Below are positions 60,232-64,000 of a stretch of 64,000 bases of DNA, one piece after another. Every line of letters begins with the position of its first letter. Within the stretch, counting starts at the first letter, position 1. Origin of the DNA: Stenotrophomonas sp. Ste86 (lineage in GTDB: Bacteria; Pseudomonadota; Gammaproteobacteria; Xanthomonadales; Xanthomonadaceae); NCBI RefSeq assembly GCF_024519465.1, contig NZ_JALJRW010000005.1, forward strand, positions 200,957-264,956, read 5' to 3'. Made by a program: the position numbers and the translations under genes. The notes beneath the pieces are model-generated. The model saw nothing but the letters and a program-made list of their open reading frames with translations, was not told the origin of the DNA and did not search any database.

Positions 60232-62697
60232 ATGGCCCGTTCCCCTACTGAGACTCTCGACCTGCCGGTACTGCCGCTGCGTGACGTGGTGGTGTTCCCG
60301 CACATGGTCATCCCGCTGTTCGTCGGCCGCGACAAGTCCATGCACGCGCTGGAGCAGGCGATGGCGGCGGACAAGCGCATCCTGCTGCTGGCCCAGAAGT
60401 CGGCCGAGACCGATGACCCGACCGCCGCCGACCTCTACCAGGTCGGCACGCTGGCGCAGGTGCTGCAGCTGCTGAAGCTGCCTGATGGCACCATCAAGGT
60501 GCTGGTCGAGGGACTGTCGCGGGTCAACGTCACCGAAGTCACCGAGCGCGAGAGCGCGCTGCACGGCATCGCCACGGAGATCGAATCGGACGAATCGCGC
60601 GAGCCGCGCGAGATCGAGGCGATCGCCCGTTCGCTGATGTCGCTGTTCGAGCAGTACGTCAAGACCAATCGCAAGCTGCCGCCGGAGCTGCTGCAGACGC
60701 TGGCCGGCATCGACGAGCCAGCGCGCCTGGCCGACACCATCGCCGCGCACATCAGCGTGCGCCTGGCTGACAAGCAGCGCCTGCTGGAAACGCTGCAGAT
60801 CGGCGACCGCCTGGAAATGCTGGTCGGCCTGGTCGACGGCGAGATCGACGTGCAGCAGATGGAAAAACGCATCCGCGGCCGCGTGAAGTCGCAGATGGAA
60901 AAAAGCCAGCGCGAGTACTACCTCAACGAGCAGATGAAGGCCATCCAGAAGGAACTGGGCGACCTGGACGATGCACCGGGCGAGCTGGACGAACTGGCGC
61001 GCAAGATCGCCGAGGCGGGCATGCCCAAGCCGGTGGAGACCAAGGCCAAGGCCGAGCTCAACAAGCTCAAGCAGATGTCGCCGATGTCGGCCGAAGCTGC
61101 CGTCGTGCGCAACTACCTGGACTGGCTGCTGGGCGTGCCGTGGAAAAAGCGCACCAAGGTGCGCAAGGACCTCAAGGTCGCCCAGGACACGCTGGACGCC
61201 GATCATTTCGGTCTGGACAAGGTCAAGGACCGCATCCTGGAATACCTGGCGGTGCAGTCGCGCGTGAAGCAGATGAAGGGCCCGATCCTGTGCCTGGTCG
61301 GTCCGCCCGGCGTGGGCAAGACCTCGCTCGGCCAGTCGATCGCCAAGGCGACCAACCGCAAGTTCGTGCGCATGAGCCTGGGCGGCGTGCGCGACGAGGC
61401 CGAGATCCGTGGCCATCGTCGTACCTATGTCGGCTCGATGCCGGGCCGCATCGTGCAGAACCTCAACAAGGTCGGCAGCAAGAACGCCCTGTTCGTGCTG
61501 GATGAGATCGACAAGATGTCGATGGATTTCCGCGGCGATCCCTCCTCGGCGCTGCTGGAAGTGCTCGACCCCGAGCAGAACAACGCGTTCAACGACCACT
61601 ACCTCGAAGTGGATCTGGACCTGTCCGAAGTGATGTTCGTGGCGACCTCCAACTCGCTCAACATCCCCGGACCGCTGCTGGACCGCATGGAAGTCATCCG
61701 CATCCCCGGCTACACCGAGGATGAAAAGCTCAACATCGCCATGCGTTACCTGGTGCCCAAGCAGCTCAAGGCCAATGGCCTCAAGCCGGAGGAGCTGGAG
61801 ATCGAGGCCGACGCCATCCAGGACATCGTGCGCTACTACACGCGCGAATCCGGCGTGCGCAACCTCGAGCGCGAAGTGGCCAAGATCTGCCGCAAGGTGG
61901 TCAAGGACATCGCGCTGGCGGGGCCGGTCGCTGCGGTCAAGCCGGCAAAGGTCGGCAAGAAGGCCGGCGCGAAGAAGAAAGCACTCGTGGTGGTCAACGG
62001 CAAGAACCTGGACAAGTACCTGGGCGTGCGCCGCGTCGACTTCGGCCGTGCCGAAGAGCAGAACGAGATCGGCCTGGTCACCGGCCTGGCCTGGACCGAA
62101 GTCGGTGGCGACCTGCTGCAGATCGAATCGACCCTGGTGCCGGGCAAGGGCCAGCTGATCCTGACCGGCCAGCTGGGCAATGTGATGAAGGAATCGGCGT
62201 CGGCGGCACTGTCGGTGGTGCGTTCGCGTGCCGAGCGGCTGGGCATCGACAACGAGTTCCTGCAGAAGCACGACGTGCATGTGCACGTGCCCGATGGCGC
62301 CACGCCCAAGGACGGTCCCAGCGCAGGTATCGCGATGGTGACCTCGCTGGTGTCCACGCTGACCAAGGTGCCGATCCGCGCCGAAGTGGCGATGACCGGC
62401 GAGATCACCCTGCGTGGCCGCGTCACCGCCATCGGCGGACTCAAGGAGAAGCTGCTGGCCGCGCTGCGGGGTGGCATCACCACGGTGATCATCCCGGAGG
62501 AGAACCGCAAGGATCTGGCCGATATCCCGGCCAACGTCACCCGCGATCTGAAGATCATTCCGGTGAAGTGGATCGAAGAGGTGCTGGAGTTGGCGCTGGA
62601 GGCACCGCTGACGCCCAAGAAGGCCAAAAAGGATGGGGCGCGCGTCACAGTGCGCAGCAAGGGCAAGACAGCTTCCACGACGCGCGTCAAGCACTGA
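60232..62697 (+). CDS. lon: ATP-dependent protease Lon
   Basis: Degrades misfolded and regulatory proteins. The 821 residues comprise the N-terminal LonN domain ([23 protein letters not shown]), a coiled-coil middle, an AAA+ domain with Walker A GPPGVGKT (357-364) and a C-terminal protease domain with Ser697 (DGPSAG) and Lys740 (GGLKEKLL) as catalytic dyad. A Lys/Ala-rich insertion ([12 protein letters not shown]) separates the ATPase and protease domains. Start MARSPTETL with GGAG 5 bases upstream. It ends 205 bases before hupB, which has its own promoter. Confidence 0.98.
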   Translation: MARSPTETLDLPVLPLRDVVVFPHMVIPLFVGRDKSMHALEQAMAADKRILLLAQKSAETDDPTAADLYQVGTLAQVLQLLKLPDGTIKVLVEGLSRVNVTEVTERESALHGIATEIESDESREPREIEAIARSLMSLFEQYVKTNRKLPPELLQTLAGIDEPARLADTIAAHISVRLADKQRLLETLQIGDRLEMLVGLVDGEIDVQQMEKRIRGRVKSQMEKSQREYYLNEQMKAIQKELGDLDDAPGELDELARKIAEAGMPKPVETKAKAELNKLKQMSPMSAEAAVVRNYLDWLLGVPWKKRTKVRKDLKVAQDTLDADHFGLDKVKDRILEYLAVQSRVKQMKGPILCLVGPPGVGKTSLGQSIAKATNRKFVRMSLGGVRDEAEIRGHRRTYVGSMPGRIVQNLNKVGSKNALFVLDEIDKMSMDFRGDPSSALLEVLDPEQNNAFNDHYLEVDLDLSEVMFVATSNSLNIPGPLLDRMEVIRIPGYTEDEKLNIAMRYLVPKQLKANGLKPEELEIEADAIQDIVRYYTRESGVRNLEREVAKICRKVVKDIALAGPVAAVKPAKVGKKAGAKKKALVVVNGKNLDKYLGVRRVDFGRAEEQNEIGLVTGLAWTEVGGDLLQIESTLVPGKGQLILTGQLGNVMKESASAALSVVRSRAERLGIDNEFLQKHDVHVHVPDGATPKDGPSAGIAMVTSLVSTLTKVPIRAEVAMTGEITLRGRVTAIGGLKEKLLAALRGGITTVIIPEENRKDLADIPANVTRDLKIIPVKWIEEVLELALEAPLTPKKAKKDGARVTVRSKGKTASTTRVKH

Positions 62698-62746
62698 CGC
62701 GCCATCTGGAAATCGCCGAAACCCGCGTCGTTATTGGCTTTTCAGC

Positions 62747-62775
62747 TTGCGCGGGTAGTGGTGCGCTGGTATAAA
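62747..62775 (+). promoter_or_regulatory. Promoter of hupB
   Basis: TTGCGC (62747-62752), 17-base spacer, TATAAA (62770-62775). Leader of about 120 bases. It likely also drives the tRNA-Val/Asp genes. Confidence 0.65.
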
Positions 62776-62902
62776 AGCACCACTCGCGAGTCAGCACTCA
62801 CTGACGTCGGCGAATCGAGAACTTCACTGGCGTCCGGCCGCATTGTGGGTCGGATGCTTCACTGTCGAATATGCGGAATCCCCGCCAAAGGAGCTGTACA
62901 GA

Positions 62903-63175
62903 ATGAACAAGACCGAATTGATCGATGCCGTTGCCGAAGCCGCCGACCTGACCAAGGCCGAATCCAACCGCGCCGTCGACGCCGTCATCGCGTCCATCAC
63001 CAAGGCCCTGAAGGGCGGCGATGCAGTGACGCTGGTGGGCTTCGGTACGTTCCAGGTTCGCGCACGTGCTGCCCGCACCGGCCGCAACCCGAAGACCGGC
63101 GACACCATCAAGATCGCTGCATCGAACAATCCGTCGTTCAAGGCTGGCAAAGCCCTGAAGGATGCCGTAAACTAA
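62903..63175 (+). CDS. hupB: DNA-binding protein HU-beta
   Basis: Nucleoid-associated histone-like protein. The 90-residue product has the DNABII core [51 protein letters not shown] (arm with the intercalating Pro) and a C-terminal helix. AAAGGAGCTGTAC precedes the start; the same GGAGCTGTAC context is found before ompA. No terminator lies between its stop and tRNA-Val, 11 bases on. In E. coli ppiD follows hupB; here tRNAs follow. Confidence 0.97.
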   Translation: MNKTELIDAVAEAADLTKAESNRAVDAVIASITKALKGGDAVTLVGFGTFQVRARAARTGRNPKTGDTIKIAASNNPSFKAGKALKDAVN

Positions 63176-63186
63176 GCGGCTTGCTG

Positions 63187-63261
63187 GGGTGCTTAGCTCA
63201 GCGGTAGAGCGTCTCCTTTACACGGAGAGGGTCGGGGGTTCGAAACCCTCAGCACCCACCA
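63187..63261 (+). tRNA. tRNA-Val (TAC)
   Basis: 75 bases. The GGGTGCT acceptor pairs with AGCACCC, anticodon TAC in loop TTTACAC, CCA encoded. It starts 11 bases after hupB. Confidence 0.96.
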
Positions 63262-63289
63262 CAGCACCGCCAGTAAAAGTTTGAAATGT

Positions 63290-63366
63290 GGAGCGGTAGT
63301 TCAGCTGGTTAGAATGCTGGCCTGTCACGCCGGAGGTCGCGGGTTCGAGTCCCGTCCGCTCCGCCA
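63290..63366 (+). tRNA. tRNA-Asp (GTC), copy 1
   Basis: 77 bases. GGAGCGG acceptor, anticodon GTC in loop CTGTCAC, CCA encoded. Confidence 0.97.
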
Positions 63367-63456
63367 GTTCCGAAAAAATCCTCGAGAAAAGCAGCATTCG
63401 GGGTAGGTTTTCTGAATATCTTCGGATAGAATGAGCGCCTGCAAAGTTTCAAGTGC

Positions 63457-63533
63457 GGAGCGGTAGTTCAGCTGGTTAGAATGCTGGCCTGTCACGCCGG
63501 AGGTCGCGGGTTCGAGTCCCGTCCGCTCCGCCA
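63457..63533 (+). tRNA. tRNA-Asp (GTC), copy 2
   Basis: Identical to copy 1, 167 bases downstream. The spacer between copies carries GGATAGAATGAG, a possible -10. Confidence 0.97.
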
Positions 63534-63623
63534 GTTACGAAAAAATCCTCGAGAAAAGCAGCATTCGGGGTAGGTTTTCTGAATATCTTCGGATAGAATG
63601 AGCGCCTGCAAAGTTTCAAGCGC

Positions 63624-63700
63624 GGAGCGGTAGTTCAGCTGGTTAGAATGCTGGCCTGTCACGCCGGAGGTCGCGGGTTCGAGTCCCGTCCGCTCCGCCA
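63624..63700 (+). tRNA. tRNA-Asp (GTC), copy 3
   Basis: Identical to copies 1 and 2, again 167 bases on. Followed by a strong terminator. Confidence 0.97.
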
Positions 63701-63707
63701 ATCTTTG

Positions 63708-63742
63708 AAAAGCCCTTGGTGAAAGCCAAGGGCTTTTTTTTT
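63708..63742 (+). terminator. Terminator of the hupB/tRNA transcript
   Basis: AAAGCCCTTGG-TGAAAG-CCAAGGGCTTT with a nine-T run. It is the first strong terminator after hupB. Confidence 0.9.
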
Positions 63743-63867
63743 GGTTTTCCTCCCGGTGGGCTGGCGCGTCTTGTTCCAACATCGCAGTCGATAATTCACG
63801 GCGATACGCGAGTGGTCGGATAGTCCGGGCGATGTGTGGGATCGGGGGGGCTTCGTTCTTGTATGCC

Positions 63868-63945
63868 GCGAGCGTGAGGGCCCCGCAGCAGCCGGTAGGC
63901 CCCTGGCGCAAATGTCCCCCGGCCTGGCGGCCTCCTCCTTTATTT
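63868..63945 (-). repeat. Dispersed ~80-bp repeat, copy 2
   Basis: Near-identical to 37202-37283. On the minus strand both copies read RPGDICARGLPAA in one frame. The rest of 63743-64000 has no clear gene. A minus-strand frame open from the window edge to a stop at 63952-63954 (ending AAFPGVG) might be the tail of a gene outside the window. Confidence 0.8.
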
Positions 63946-64000
63946 GGTTCTTCACCCAACTCCGGGGAAGGCCGCCCGGATCTTCAGGAAGAAGTACGCG

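Noticed and set aside
63952..64000. C-terminus of a minus-strand gene at the window edge
   Set aside because: Only about 15 codons are visible (ending AAFPGVG before a stop at 63952-63954), too short to support; mentioned but not listed as a gene.

Overview
The window is GC-rich chromosomal DNA (about two thirds G+C by eye) from a gammaproteobacterium of the Xanthomonadaceae, most likely Stenotrophomonas. The best clue is a dozen or so palindromic REP-like elements that start with GTAG, of the SMAG type known from Stenotrophomonas maltophilia. The protein complement is typical of xanthomonads (TonB receptor, S46 and M72 secreted peptidases, OmpA with a thrombospondin type 3 segment). No prophage, integrase, transposase, CRISPR array or secretion-system cluster is visible. 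The sequence is almost entirely backbone; the unusual material sits between genes.

Layout. 1-9 kb: typA (minus), ppiB, mdh, a large SMAG tandem array, prpE, two unknown genes and a bacterial Suppressor-of-fused protein. 9-15 kb: minus-strand metabolic genes (GST, SleB-like hydrolase, fadH, YczE-like membrane protein, quinone-oxidoreductase-like dehydrogenase). 15-19 kb: ompA, then a pseudouridine synthase flanked by two small exported proteins sharing one C-terminal motif. 19-22 kb: threonine catabolism (kbl and tdh), split by a divergent TorF-type porin. 22-31 kb: S46 peptidase, a histidine phosphatase, then the conserved folC-dedD-cvpA-purF block and a DUF455 protein. 31-37 kb: a Tle1/DUF2235 lipase-like protein, an M72 metalloprotease, and glycosyltransferase-PAP2-lpxH. 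37-40 kb: a TonB-dependent receptor. 41-47 kb: phoB-phoR-ppk-ppx with a candidate Pho box. 47-53.4 kb: M48 periplasmic protease, glutaredoxin and CMD-family protein, NAD-type isocitrate dehydrogenase, exported isochorismatase-like hydrolase, LysR regulator, BI-1 protein. 53.5-56.5 kb: tRNAs Pro, Arg, His, Lys, Lys and Leu around a small secreted protein and a ClC antiporter. 56.7-63.7 kb: the protein quality-control block tig-clpP-clpX-lon-hupB, running directly into tRNA-Val and three tandem tRNA-Asp genes.

Functional groups: phosphate sensing and polyphosphate metabolism (phoBR, ppk, ppx), ATP-dependent proteolysis and folding (tig, clpP, clpX, lon, ppiB), one-carbon/purine and threonine-glycine metabolism (folC, purF, kbl, tdh), and envelope biogenesis (lpxH, glycosyltransferase/PAP2, ompA, M48 protease, cvpA, dedD).

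The least explained signals are: (i) three intergenic hairpins with a shared core of about 52 nt but unrelated, perfectly paired long arms; (ii) a 184-bp tandem array that has multiplied SMAG palindromes together with the DNA upstream of prpE; (iii) a probable sigma-32 promoter for lon lying inside the clpX terminator hairpin; (iv) two further dispersed repeat families (about 115 bp and 80 bp); (v) tandem tRNA duplications. All calls come from reading the sequence; no database search was possible.
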